A stretch of DNA of 64,000 nucleotides from Ichthyophis bannanicus (GCA_033557465.1 CM066039.1:49753788-49817787); one strand, 5' to 3'; positions 44,178 to 54,494 are shown, counted from the stretch's first letter. A program made the numbers and translations. Notes: a model not told the origin generated them from the letters alone.

Positions 44178-45736
44178 TGATAAGGAAGCTTATCATAGTT
44201 CAGGAGGGAGCTATAAAAGAGGTGAATAGGCTCTGAACAAGCAACCTGTCTTTGCTGGTAGAAATACTAAAACAGAATGTTTTCATAAAAGACTACCAGT
44301 CCCAGAATGCACCAGGTTTCAAACAGCCTCTAGAAGAGCTGAAGTGGGGAAACGTGTGTTCAATCAGGAGAGCTATGAGGTAATCCCCAATCACTCATCT
44401 CCAAGGGCAGGGCTTGATTCAGCACACCTGGGCTGTGCTAGGGTGGAGTGTCCCTCTAAGCACTTTAAAAGTAAAAGATATTCTACACAGAGAGAGATCA
44501 AGAACCGTGAGCACAGGGAGAACCGGATCTCACAGAACAGAGAGAAAGAAGAGAGAGGACTACAACAGCAGAAGCAACGTGGAAGGAAGAACAGAAAGAC
44601 ATCTTGGAGGTCTAAAGAAGGAGCCCACAGCAGTACGTGTGTTAGGAGTGATTCCAGAGGCAAGCATACTCCATTGGACTGGAGGAAGCCAGAGGAGTGG
44701 GGTTATAGAGCCAGGAATTCCCAGACGGCACCTTTGAAGGAGATGGCTGCATTTGGAAGGGGCCCTAAGACCGGTGCAAGAAGGTATGTGAAAAGAGACC
44801 CAGTGTCCAGGGATCTTGATGGGAAGGCTGGACATAAAAGCTGGACTACTTACTGGCCAGGATATCTGGAGAGAAAACCTAACAGCAAGGGGATCACAGG
44901 TATGAACTTTGATCTATGCCCTAGCTCTTCATCAGGAAGACAGCAGGGAAACAAGTATTATCCTGAGAGTGATCAATTAAGGAATTTCTCTGAGCCAGAC
45001 CATGATATTGATTCCATGATATTTGAGGAAGAAGGAGATATAGCAAATTACCAATTGGAATATATGGATTGCTCTCTGTCTAGGCTGCTGTTTTAAAGTA
45101 GTTTCTCATTAATACAACAACCACCAAAAGGATCTGTAACTTGTTTTTTTTATCTACCCAGAAAAGTCTCTGCAAGAAAGCTTTAGGGTAGGATTGAGCC
45201 ACGTAGAGAGAGTGAACCAGCAAAGGGGTTTGCATCTGGCTAATTATTTGTAATTGAGCCAGGCACAAGTGCACGTGAGCTCTAGAAGGAAACTTCTTCC
45301 TTGTGTGTGTGAACAGAAGAAAGTTATCCTTGATAAAGAACAGTTTTTCTACTTTTGGGTTTGTTTTTGCCTTTTGGAGCACTGCTAAGAAGGTCATTAG
45401 CAGGAGCCATCAAAAAGACCTTTTCTGTTTCCCATCAAGGTCTTTATTGATTTATTGCTTAAGAAGTTCAGTTACCTTATATCATGTTTTGTTTTTCCTG
45501 AGTACAATACTTGAAGCAAGTGTCCTTTTGTGTTACCAAGTAAATCTGTGTGGGAGAATTAACCCCATGAATAAAATCTGTTTTTCTTTGCTTACACTCG
45601 AGCATCACAACTCATTATTTTGTGAACGGCTGATTCTGGTATGAATGAACTGAAACCCCCACAATCCTTTGCAAGTCATAATAATATTTTGCCTTTGCCA
45701 AGACTGTGGACTTTCACGACCAGCACCCCCGTTTAC
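44178..45736 (+). mobile_element. Probable LTR insertion in copy E
   Basis: This sequence is absent from the first, uninterrupted cassette. A TGATAAGG start, an internal purine-rich leader and an AATAAAATC polyadenylation-like signal near 45567 suggest an LTR of about 1.5 kb. CAATAT before and CAAATAT after may be a degenerate target duplication. The family is not identified; other insertion types remain possible. Confidence 0.4.
44344..45096 (+). CDS. 250-residue open frame of unknown nature
   Basis: It starts at an ATG (44344) and runs without a stop to 45096. The product would be strongly charged, with a Lys/Arg/Glu/Gln-rich stretch at residues about 45-90 (REIKNREHRENRISQNREKE, GLQQQKQRGRKNRK) and an acidic C-terminus (DHDIDSMIFEEEGDI). 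I recognise no domain, signal peptide or membrane segment. It lies inside the probable LTR, so it may be a chance frame in purine-rich sequence or a piece of a gag-like or accessory gene. It is the longest frame in the window not explained by a known element. Confidence 0.25.
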   Translation: MGKRVFNQESYEVIPNHSSPRAGLDSAHLGCARVECPSKHFKSKRYSTQREIKNREHRENRISQNREKEERGLQQQKQRGRKNRKTSWRSKEGAHSSTCVRSDSRGKHTPLDWRKPEEWGYRARNSQTAPLKEMAAFGRGPKTGARRYVKRDPVSRDLDGKAGHKSWTTYWPGYLERKPNSKGITGMNFDLCPSSSSGRQQGNKYYPESDQLRNFSEPDHDIDSMIFEEEGDIANYQLEYMDCSLSRLLF

Positions 45737-46084
45737 AAATATTACACATAAATAGTAGTGTCTCAGCCACCCTTCTTAATTGGGCACAGTGGGGGACTGA
45801 ACCCATGTCCCCTGCACCATCTGTCAGTGTCTTTACCATTGTACTGCAGCCCTGTTCCTATGTTTGCACATCAGCGCGCCTGCTTATGCTTCCTGCGCGC
45901 GTTCCTCGTGCGCTACTGTGCGCGGCGCAAAAGAGCACGCAGCACGCGCTAATCCTGTTTTGCTCTATTTTTGGCCGGACCGCCCACTCCTTATATGGCA
46001 TCCTGCAGACTACCGCGGCGCGCACGTTAAGAGGGTTTAGTAAACATACTCCAATGTCCCGGCAGGCCAGGTACAGTACATATC

Positions 46085-46200
46085 TAATTCATATTTATTT
46101 AAGTGGTTTAAATACCGCATTTCCAATGTTCAATACAGTTTACAAATACGGAGAACAACAAAACATTACATGGAACATGTAAACATTAATCTAACAAATA
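46085..46200 (-). mobile_element. L2-type LINE 3' tail fragment
   Basis: TATTTATTTAAGTGGTTTAA, ATACCGCATTTCC and CAATACAGTTTACAAATACG follow the ATACCGC...GGTTTACAAT layout of L2 tails on the minus strand. Only non-coding tail remains. Confidence 0.55.
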
Positions 46201-46289
46201 CTACAGAAGCAACCCATATAATCATGCAGGGTACAATTATGATTGAGGCAACATAATAACATATATACAATATATACAGGTACTGATTG

Positions 46290-46335
<46 letters not shown>

Positions 46336-46380
46336 TATATAAATATATATATACACACACACACATACACACACATATAT
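46290..46380. repeat. (AT)n microsatellite with (AC)n
   Basis: A long AT run from about 46292, with AAATATATAT interruptions, passes into ACACACACACACATACACAC. Minus-strand YIYIYI frames are artefacts of it. Confidence 0.95.
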
Positions 46381-46614
46381 ATAACCTACCAAGAAGCAGT
46401 TTAAATTTGTTTCCGCCATGAATCAGATGCCAACAAAGATCAGTCAAAATAGGTTTAATATTGCCTTTGGGGCTGCAATTGGTGACGGGCGAATAAATTC
46501 TCAGGGTCGCAGAAGGGTTGTGTTAGCAGTGTGACTGCAGAGGGCAGAAGTACGGAAGGTCACTGATGTCATCACTGGGGTTTGCAGGAAGCCTGATAAG
46601 AGCACTGCTCGGTG

Positions 46615-47229
46615 GGGGCGGGGGGGGGGGGGCATCAGCTTCACAAATTCCACATTTCTAGCTTGCTACAGCCTCACCAAGTCTGTATAAGTTATACCTT
46701 TGCAATGCATTTTTACAAGTGATTTTAGGAAAGACGTGAGGTTTTGAATTGCGATGTCAAGGTGGCGAAGTTTACAATTGTATTTTAGAAAAAGCCCCGC
46801 TAAACGTTGAGCTTTTTCTAAAATACTCTAGCTGCCAATAGGTAGAGCTAGAGGAGTCATTTTACATACCTGCATGTTGGAAAAATCCACAGCAGGAACT
46901 TGGCACTTGCCACATGTAAGTGCCGGCAATTCCATATGTAGCGGACTCATTTTGCAATTCTATGCATGCATATAAATGTTGCCAATTAGCCACAGAGGCA
47001 ATCAAAGTTAAATCTGTAGTGAGCAATAAAGCTGGCCAAAACGTGCACTTTTTAAAACCCTACACATGCCAGGGTGTAGATGTAAATCCTGACGTGCACA
47101 ATTTTGAGCACACATGTGTAGATTTTGGACCCACTCTGGCTACTCTCAAACCACACCTCCGACAAACCCCCCTTGAAACTGCCACTTAGTGAGGTGCCCA
47201 TGTGTAAACTGAGCCCTTTCTACAATGGC
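46615..47229. other. Unassigned, begins with a G-run
   Basis: A run of about a dozen G at 46619-46632. A small foldback (46790-46830, AAAGCCCCGCTAAACG against CGTTGAGCTTTTT, imperfect) follows. No gene. Confidence 0.35.
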
Positions 47230-47237
47230 CTGATTAT

Positions 47238-47583
47238 CAGGGCCAGTCCAACCATTAGGCAAATGAGGCAATTGCCTAAGCCAACAGTTTCTGTCAGGCA
47301 GAACAGGGCATTCAAAGCTAAACAATACATTCTGACAGTTGATGGGGGCAGGACCGATATTAGGGTGTTTCAAACAGGGCAGTTGCCCTGGGACCCCATT
47401 CCACAGGGGGCCCTAAGTCTCTCTCATTCTAAAAGAGGAATAGCTTGAAGGTGAATTATGGGCCCTCCTCCCCAGTTTCTGCCCGGGGCCCCTACACCTC
47501 TAACATCAGCTCTGAGTGGGGTCATAAGGCTTAATGTTTGCCTAGGGTGTCATCACCTTGAACCAACTCTGAGGCCAGCCCTG
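47238..47583. mobile_element. hAT-type MITE (CAGGGCCAG family), copy 1
   Basis: Begins CAGGGCCAGTCCAACCATTA and ends AGGCCAGCCCTG. Flanks CTGATTAT (47230-47237) and CAGATTAA (47584-47591) match at six of eight bases. Related to 55695-56013. Confidence 0.75.
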
Positions 47584-47591
47584 CAGATTAA

Positions 47592-48690
47592 ATATGTGTA
47601 AATCACGAATAAGCCTTCTAAAATGATCTCCTTAGCTAGTATATAAGGAGATGCAAATAGTCTAAGCAAGAAAACACATAAGCTAGACTAGTGTAAGTAG
47701 GTCAGTCGAAGACAGAAATGGCCGTAGGTAGCAAATATATTGTAGCTGCCAAAATATTACTTTAACTATAGATGAAATGTTATCTTCCAAAGTTAAGGAG
47801 GAATCTAGAATGACATCAAAACTTTTGACTTTGGAGCTTATTTGCAGAGCAGGTCGCCCAAGAAAGGTGGCTGGCGATGGGCTTCAATAAAGGGGCCTTG
47901 TAACCCAGAACCTTCTGGGCTTTCGAGGGCTCAGCTTGAATGTGTTTTGAAGAGACCACTTAGTGATTTTGGCCGCATATTTGATTCCTGTCGCCTTGGG
48001 CCTGATGAGATAACCAGCTGAATTTTGAGGAATTAATTTTATAAACCTTTTCCATGCATAAAATGTTTATTTATGTACGTAAAAGGCCTCAAATAAAAAT
48101 TAGGTCATGTCTAAAAGCATGCGTGCTGCACTTAGAAGTATACTGTTAGGCATGTTCATGGGAAGGACTCTGGTTGTGGGGTGGGCGGAGTCATGAATTA
48201 CATGCGTATTTTGTACTTTATGGGGCTGATTCTACAAAGGTTGCACAGAAAGTTATGTGCTATTTACATAAGTCCCTATTTTAAAGGACTTATGCACATG
48301 AATGGTCACTTACGGGCACACTTTAGGCCGTCGCTATTCTGTAAAAGAGCATTATCCGCATCGTACATACTTTCAATTTGGGTGTGCACAGGGCAGAGCG
48401 CAGGTGGGGCCTAAATTTACACGCATAAGTTATAGAATAGTATAACTTGTGCGTGTTGCTAAACGATCTAGGCACAGGTATTTACACCTGCTCTAGAGCA
48501 GGTGAAACTGCGGCAACTAGGTTCAGGCACATCAGTGCACCCCTATTCTATAAAGTAAAATAGGCTCATACTTTACTTTAGATTAGGCCCCACATATGTG
48601 CATGGCAATGTGAGTTAACTGTGGGGGAGTTTATAGAATTACCCTCCACATGCTGACAGTTACGCCTGCTCCTCAGTAGACATACATTTT
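47592..48690. other. Unassigned, with MITE-like and LINE-like patches
   Basis: 48222-48650 is bracketed by GGGGCTGATTCTACAAAGG and TTTATAGAATTACCCTCC, which resemble the ends of Harbinger-like MITEs, but flanks do not agree. 47740-48030 may be old antisense LINE; no motif is firm enough to name it. Confidence 0.35.
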
Positions 48691-48694
48691 TATG

Positions 48695-49010
48695 TTTGTT
48701 TATGTTTATCAAACTATTTTATATACCGCTATTAAAAAGAATTTCACTGCGGTTTGCAATAAAATCAAAATAAAACAAAATAAAAAGTAGGAACAAAGAA
48801 AAACAGCCTTACTGACTGCATGATCTACCACGCACCCCTCAATCTCCACCAAATGCCCGTGGGGAAAAATAAGCTTTTAAATCTGACTTAAACTTTAAAC
48901 CAAACTTCATTCCAGACATAAATATTTGGGCACTGAGTTCCACAATAAAGACTCCAAAATAAAATAAACTTGGAGGAGGGGTATTTTCCAAAGGGTTTCG
49001 CTGGGCAGCA
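48695..49010 (-). pseudogene. L2-type LINE 3' end, degenerate
   Basis: TTTATGTTTATC at the tail is followed by ATATACCGCTATTAAAAAG and CACTGCGGTTTGCAAT. Upstream on the minus strand, codons around 48960-48900 read like LWNSVPKYLCLE, the C-terminal landmark before the UTR. It is a short, 5'-truncated and diverged insertion. Confidence 0.6.
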
Positions 49011-49019
49011 GGACTTGCT

Positions 49020-49320
49020 AACTTGAAAAACCACAGCGATCCTGATATACAGCTGCACTATCCAGATAGTACCGCTCGATATCGCCACAGACCACAGAAA
49101 AGACACCCGGTTACAACTGGGGCAGTCTGTGGGCATATCAGGTCCTGGCAGCTATTTAGTTTGTGGTAATATTCAGCCGCTAACTGAATAGCCAAACCAG
49201 ATGACGCTTGCACAGGTCAAATGACGGTCCTAGCTTTATCTGGCTTATGCTAGCTGGTTATCAGCTCAATATTGCCACTACAATAGTGCTGCCCGGTGAA
49301 ATCAGATATTCAGACAAAAA
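49020..49320. repeat. GGATATTCAG-type repeat, copy
   Basis: ATATTCAGCCGCTAACTG, AGCTGGTTATCAGCTCAATA and CAGATATTCAGAC follow the motif order seen at 10865-11215 and 62460-63075. Termini not defined. Confidence 0.45.
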
Positions 49321-49379
49321 TTATACACCCAAAAATAGTCCACAAAACTTATAAATCATCACATATGAAAAGTGGACAA

Positions 49380-50230
49380 AAAAGATCTCTAAACTTGTAT
49401 TACAACAATCTTCATCTATATTCTCATAAAGCATCGACTATCCATATTAATATATATTTCTATGCATAGGGGAGCGCAACGGGCGATCTTACTGGCAACA
49501 AAACCTCAGTCTGACGTGCCCATTAAGTTATCATCGCCCCAAATACGTGAATATAAATTCCTCAACCCCAAGCATGCACTTATTAAACAAAGGAACTTTA
49601 AAACACTTATCTTATATATGTCTCTTGGCTTCCATTCACCGGGTCCATCTCCAGATCTCACACCAGGTTCAATCTTCATGCATAATCAATTGACCTCAGC
49701 CGATGGTTTTGCCGAATCCAACAGCTTCCTTAGAATAATTGGCCAATAGCTACAATGAAATATATTAGTCAATGTCCCAAAAATTATCTAAATTCTTCAT
49801 TTAGCTATTTAAAGTTTAAGAACATAAGATATGCCATACTGGGTCAGACCAAGGTCCATCAAGCCCAGTATCCTGTTTCCAACAGTGGCCAATCTAGGTC
49901 ATACGTACCCAGCAGTCTCTCCGAAAGACACAGGTTCCTCAATGCTTGTATTGGGTCAAGCATTGATATCCTGGGTCCCTAGTAGTAATTACAACTAATT
50001 CAAAAAGCCACACCAGCAAACAACGCCACTACGTTTAAAAAACCATAAAGGCTTTCCTATTGTAGAAAACTAATAAAACTTGTTCCATTCTATTGTACCA
50101 TTCAAGCCCGACAGAGAAATAATCCCCCAATGAAAAATGAGGGCCTGTTCTCGTTGAGCCAATCGCTGGGACAAGTCTCCTCCCCCAGTTGCAATCACTT
50201 GATCTACTACAAAGCAATGCAATTCCTCAA
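49380..50230 (-). mobile_element. Possible PLE non-coding end, with nested CR1 tail
   Basis: On the minus strand at about 49730-49690 it reads AAGGAAGCTGTTGGATTCGG followed by CAAAACCATCGGCTGAGG. This resembles the GAAGAAG/GGAAGC...CGAAAC terminal layout of PLEs. No coding remains. A CR1 tail (49818-49935) lies inside the stretch. This is a weak call. Confidence 0.3.
49818..49935 (-). mobile_element. CR1 3' tail fragment
   Basis: AAGAACATAAGATATGCCAT, then CTGGGTCAGACCAAGGTCCA, then CAAGCCCAGTATCCTGTTTC. It is the cleanest CR1 tail in the window and the inverse of 13800-13880. Confidence 0.75.
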
Positions 50231-50269
50231 CCATAGGTGACGCTGTCAGATATTCAGAACCAGGTGCCA

Positions 50270-50530
50270 GATAGTCCTAAAACAAGCGAAGAGCACTGAT
50301 TGGAGTATTAGGAATAAGTGGAGTAAGAAGTCTTGTCTTTGGAAGTTTAAATATAAACAGGATTATTTTATATTTAATTCTGTATACTACAGGAAGTCAG
50401 TGTTCTTGGGCAAGAAGTGGAGTGACATGATCTGACCACGTAGCATGATAGACTAATCTAATTGCAGCTTTCTGACCACGCTGAAATCTTCTAAGGGCAA
50501 CCTGCCTTCAATCTAGATTTGAGTTCTGCA
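50270..50530 (-). mobile_element. L2-type LINE fragment (post-RT coding, antisense)
   Basis: GAAGTCAGTGTTCTTGGGCA, then GAGTGACATGATCTGACC, then AATTGCAGCTTTCTGACCACG. This is the antisense of the conserved L2 C-terminal codons; compare GAAGCCAATGAAAGTG and GGAGTGACATGATCGAACC at 9370-9410. The frame is decayed. Confidence 0.65.
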
Positions 50531-50731
50531 GGATCTGTGCTAGTACTTTATAAAGACAAATAGGCGCCTATGTGTCTTTATAAGAAGGGCAAAAAATAGG
50601 CAGCTTCCTGTTCTATTAACATAGGCGCCATTGTATAAAATTACCTTCACTGAAGATAATTTTATAGTAGGTCACCTAGGTTGGAATGCCAAGTAGGCAG
50701 CAATTTTAAGCTTATTTAACAGAGACGCTTA

Positions 50732-50830
50732 GAGGCATGTTTACTAAGCTGAGCTAGCCGTTAACATGCGCTTGAGTGTGCACTAACTGGCACGCAAAGG
50801 GCTGCACTAATAGCGCATGTGCTAAACAGA
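50732..50830. mobile_element. TIR element family, one-ended relic (F)
   Basis: GAGGCATGTTTACTAAGCTG preceded by TTA (50729-50731) matches the family terminus. CGTTAACATGCGC and AACTGGCACGC continue it. It is cut at about 50830 by L2 sequence, and no partner terminus was found downstream. Confidence 0.55.
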
Positions 50831-51350
50831 CAGTTTGTGGTTATCAACGGACATCTCATCCTCATCACTAACAGAGTTCATCCAGACTACACCCGCCAAC
50901 AGAGCCAGACGGTCTGTAGCACTCAATACCCTGGTAGTTCCAAGATCAATTACACAATGCACCCAGTCAACAGCGGGCAGGGCTTTCAAATTCTGTGCGC
51001 CTAGATGCTGGAATAGCCTCCCTCACGACATCCGAACAATACCAGACCTACTCCAGTTTAGAAAGGCCTTGAAACACCACCTCTTCCTCCAGTATTACCC
51101 TGTAAACAACGCAGCTATGACACCAACCTCACAAACCATGCAAAACACCTATGACTAAGACCAAGGAAGTGAATCCTAACATATTGTAAATGTAAATAGT
51201 TACCCCAGTTATCCAAGTTTTTAACACCTGTTCACTGTAATCACAAAGTACCCCGGGAAATGCGTAATCTTTGTTCATTGTAAACCGCGCTGATGCTGAA
51301 TAGCGCGGTATAGAAGAGACTATAAATAAATAAATAAATAATAAATAAAT
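50831..51350 (+). pseudogene. L2-type LINE, C-terminal ORF2 and 3' tail
   Basis: The frame 50835-51158 reads SSLTEFIQTTPANRARRSVA, RAFKFCAPRCWNSLPHDIRT and LLQFRKALKHHLFLQYY. CWNSLP and FRKALKHHLF are the last conserved blocks of L2 ORF2. The 3' UTR contains TCATTGTAAACCGCGCTGAT and GAATAGCGCGGTATAGAAG, and ends in an (ATAA)n tail (51326-51350). The insertion is 5'-truncated. Its tail is shared by the SINE at 61193-61462, which points to this LINE group as the SINE's partner. Confidence 0.88.
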
Positions 51351-52999
51351 TGTGCACTATCTTCTTAGCATGTGACAGGGAGGGAAATGAAGAGAATAGG
51401 GGCAGATGGTAGGCGTCAATGAACTTCACGGTTTACTCAGGGATTGGCAATAAACATTCACCATCAATGCTCAATAGTGCGAATGTACTAAACATCACCT
51501 CAATGGGTTCATTTGCATTGAACACAATTGCTGCCAGTCTGCGTCAGAAAACAAATCAGTGCAGTACCTGCTGGGGCCATGCAGTACATACCCCCAACAG
51601 GTGGCAATGACGGTTGCACGTGCCACATTGATTTCTACTCTCAACACACGATAGCTGCAAAAAGTAAACGGATCCTTAGGTATCGGTGTGTCTTTATAAA
51701 ATAGCCTCATAAATCCTTCACAATCATGGCTAAAATACACCTGCAGAGCAGGTGTAACTGTCCATGGTGGACTTGGTGATTCTGCCTTACTTCCGCCCCT
51801 AGGTCTGCAAACTTGCCTACACGTGGGTCACATAAGAATATGCACCTTTTCATCCCTACACATACTTTTATACATGTAACCCATGGGCTAATTTTACAAG
51901 AGGCCTTTTAATCATGCAAAGCAGTTTACACACAAAAAAATGCTTAAAAAATATCCTTCATCCATATACGCATAATTGTCATTGAGTCTGCACAACAATG
52001 TCATGAGAAAATGCACATGAAATTCCACAGCCATACAGTATGACTGATGAGTTCAAACCTGAAAAGAGGGGGGCTGAATAGGTGAAATCTGTAAAAAGTA
52101 GGTACAATCTACCAATGGATATTATTATATTTGTAACGAGCGCAAGAGAACCTTTTGCAGATATTACAGGAATGCAGAGAAGGTGCCCAGCTGTCAACTT
52201 CAATGCATTACAACATACAGTTCCAGGTAGCTGCTTGCTCCTGTCCACAAACAGCGATATGAGTTCTCCTCCTGACTTTTATTTTCTCCTGAGCTTGTTG
52301 ATAGAAGGCAACTGCTGTTGTGAAATCAGCTCTGGGAGATGACAGGGTATTCATGTAAAACTACAGCACATCAAGACTCTTTTATATTTTTCCTTTTTTC
52401 TTTTATTTTATTCACATGAAGTGCAATCAATCCTAGGAACCCCATCAATAAAAAGGTTGGTTAATCTTCTGAGATGTAATTGGTTTTCTAGGCAGCCTGC
52501 ATTTTGTCTCAAATTTTTTAATCTGCAGAGTGATTTTGACTAAGCAGCTTTTTTGGCTAAATGTTAGAGAAATCAATGGGGCAGAAAATGGCCTTTCGCA
52601 GATAAATAGCACTTGGGGATTTTTCCAGTGTAACAGACTGTCTAGGCATTAGACCCCCAACAAGGGTTTCAGATGCTGCCTCTTGAATGGATTCAGAGAT
52701 ACTGTTAAGTAATCTACCAATCAGCTGAAATACCAGGGGGGGACATTTAAGACACATTTTGATGGGGAAATGCCAACTTATGAGCAGTGTAACTGATTCA
52801 AGGGCCAGTCTACTAACAGGAATACGGACGAGCCGTTGTGTCAGCTATCTGCTTAGCATGGTTGACCAGCTTTCCAATCTATTGCAGGATGTAATGTCTT
52901 TGACAAGTGTTGACTATGGTAGCCCAAAGGTGAGAAATTGGCAACAGAGCTTTCTCACTCCCTGGCTTTGAATATACTCAGCATTATTTTGATATAAAA
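51351..52999. other. Apparently unique sequence
   Basis: No repeat family or gene is recognised. 52340-52760 lacks repeat marks and is a candidate conserved non-coding stretch (see findings). Open frames are below 95 codons and without motifs. Confidence 0.35.
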
Positions 53000-53110
53000 T
53001 CATTTATTTATTTAGTTATGAAAAATGTAATATGCCACTCATCTAAGCAGAGGCTTCTCTCAGCAGTTTACAATAAAAATACGCACAAATGAGTTCTTGA
53101 CCGTGGTCAG
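53000..53110 (-). mobile_element. LINE 3' tail fragment
   Basis: ATTTATTTATTTAGTTATG, AATATGCCACTC and CAGCAGTTTACAATAAAAAT match the style of the antisense LINE tails at 46085 and 48695. Confidence 0.5.
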
Positions 53111-53214
53111 TTGATAAGTTCAAGGTTGATAGTTATTTGATTGCCTGCCAATCTTGTGGATACTATAGTACTATCCATGCTCAGACTCTGACGAATACAG
53201 TCATGGAGTTCAGA

Positions 53215-53770
53215 CTTCACAGTAAGACCCAGGAGGTGACATTTAAAATTCCAAAGATGTGCGCTCTGGAAGATGACAGCAGCATTCAAATACCTCAAAG
53301 ATATAATTACTACTAACAAGGCAAACATCTTTTAGTAGAAACAGAGCTCTAGAACAACAGTTCTCAATCCAGTCCTCGGGACACACCCAACCAGTTTTCA
53401 GAATAACCACAATGAATATGCATGAGAGAGATTTGCATACAATGGAGGCAATGCAAGCAGATTTCTCTCCTACATATTCATTATAGTTATCTTGAAAGCC
53501 TGAATGGCTAGGTGTCTCTCAAGGACTAGGTTGAGAACCACTGCTCTAGAATTAAGGGTCATTGACATGAGGTTGAAGAAAGGTAGACTCAGGAACAGCA
53601 TATGGAAATATCTTTTTCACGGAAAGAGGAACAGACTCCCAGTGGAAGTGCTGAAGTCCAAAACAGTAAAAGAAGTCTTAAAAAGCCTGAGACAGGCACA
53701 AAGAATGCATTTGGGAAAATAGAGATCAAGTGGGCTTTGCAGTATTACAAAAGGAAAGAGGGGCCAGCCC
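53215..53770 (+). pseudogene. CR1-type LINE C-terminal relic split by a hAT MITE
   Basis: Left of the MITE the frame reads MTAAFKYLKDIITTNKANIF (compare MIEMFKYLRGINVQGESLF at 30030). Right of it the frame reads RVIDMRLKKGRLRNSIWKYL, then PVEVLKSKTVKEVLKSL. These two pieces are consecutive in CR1 ORF2. The MITE (53355-53543) and one copy of its duplicated CTCTAGAA must be removed to rejoin them. Several stops show age. Confidence 0.7.
53355..53543. mobile_element. Palindromic hAT-type MITE with perfect 8-bp TSD
   Basis: Starts CAACAGTTCTCAATCCAG and ends GGTTGAGAACCACTG. CTCTAGAA flanks both sides (53347-53354 and 53544-53551). The core has ATGAATATGCATGAGAGAG and its partner. It inserted into a CR1 relic. 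Confidence 0.92.
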
Positions 53771-54204
53771 GGTAGCTCAGATGACAGTGCTGCATTCTAC
53801 GGTGATAAAACATTGATTGGCATATAGAAAAGACCTCTTATAAAATTAGGTCATGCCACAGTGCAAGAAGGCATCTCTTTGTAGAGTAGGCATGCTCTGG
53901 GGAGAGGCATGGGTGGAGTCAAAATTTACGTGCGTATTTTATAAAATACACTAAAACAGAGCAGGTCATTTCCCAATTTAAACATTGATCTCTTAAAGAA
54001 AAGATAAAAATGTGATTCACACTCATGAAACTTTAGAACACAGAAGCAAATATGTTTGAGGTTAGCCTGTCTGAGGTTGCATAACTGATAGTAAAGCTGG
54101 AGTTAATATTCACAAACCTGAGAAGTTCTCCTGACTCTCAGCTGTAAATAATAGATTACAGAAGATCCTTTCAACACTAATAGTATGAGTAGGTCTGAGA
54201 GGAA
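53771..54204. other. Unassigned stretch
   Basis: Short MITE-like motifs (TCTTATAAAATTAGG, GCGTATTTTATAAAATAC) occur near 53835 and 53932, but no element can be delimited. No gene. Confidence 0.3.
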
Positions 54205-54430
54205 TTGAGTAGAGGAGAAGCCTAATGGTTTGAGTACTGGCTTAGTAACCAAGACACCAGGATTTGATTCTCACTAGCATTCCTTGTAGCCATGGGCCTT
54301 GTAGCCTTGTAACCCTCTATTGCTCTGGAAGAAAGGCCTGGCAATCTATTTTTCTGGTCACATTGCCAATAAAACTGAGGAGCTGCTGGGTATTCAGGAG
54401 TCAACAGCGACTCAAAGGCGCACATTGCAT
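54205..54430 (+). mobile_element. tRNA-headed SINE with RTE-like tail, copy 1
   Basis: The head has GAGGAGAAGCCTAATGGTTTG (A-box-like) and a decayed B box (GGATTTGATTC). The body has CTTGTAACCCTCTATTGCTC and GGAAGAAAGGCCTGGCAATC. The tail reads GGAGTCAACAGCGACTCAAA followed by GGCGCACA, which matches the RTE 3' end (GACTCGACGGCACACAAC) at 59110-59135. Confidence 0.75.
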
Positions 54431-54494
54431 TGAGAGGACTTAGAGTTCCATTTACCTCAAATAAAAAAACAAAATTACTGCACTGTAAAGCTTT

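Larger units (their letters stand above)
39676..46052 (-). mobile_element. TIR element family, copy E (with duplications and LTR insertion)
   Basis: Left end GGGGTATGTTTACTAAACC, right end GGTTTAGTAAACATACTCC, flanked by AAT on both sides (39673-39675 and 46053-46055). It has the same interior as copy B (hAT MITE, tRNA-like modules, inverted-repeat cassette), but an inner block is partly duplicated: modules at about 40730-41165 recur at 41175-41600. The hairpin cassette also recurs (43360-43895 and 43930-44175). A probable LTR (about 44178-45736) interrupts the second cassette. No transposase. Confidence 0.85.

Noticed and set aside
46191..46447. Tyr/Ile-repeat membrane-like frames on the minus strand
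   Set aside because: Direct translation of the (AT)n/(AC)n microsatellite.
48222..48650. Complete Harbinger-like MITE
   Set aside because: End-like sequences are present but the flanking triplets do not match and the ends pair poorly; left as a weak note only.
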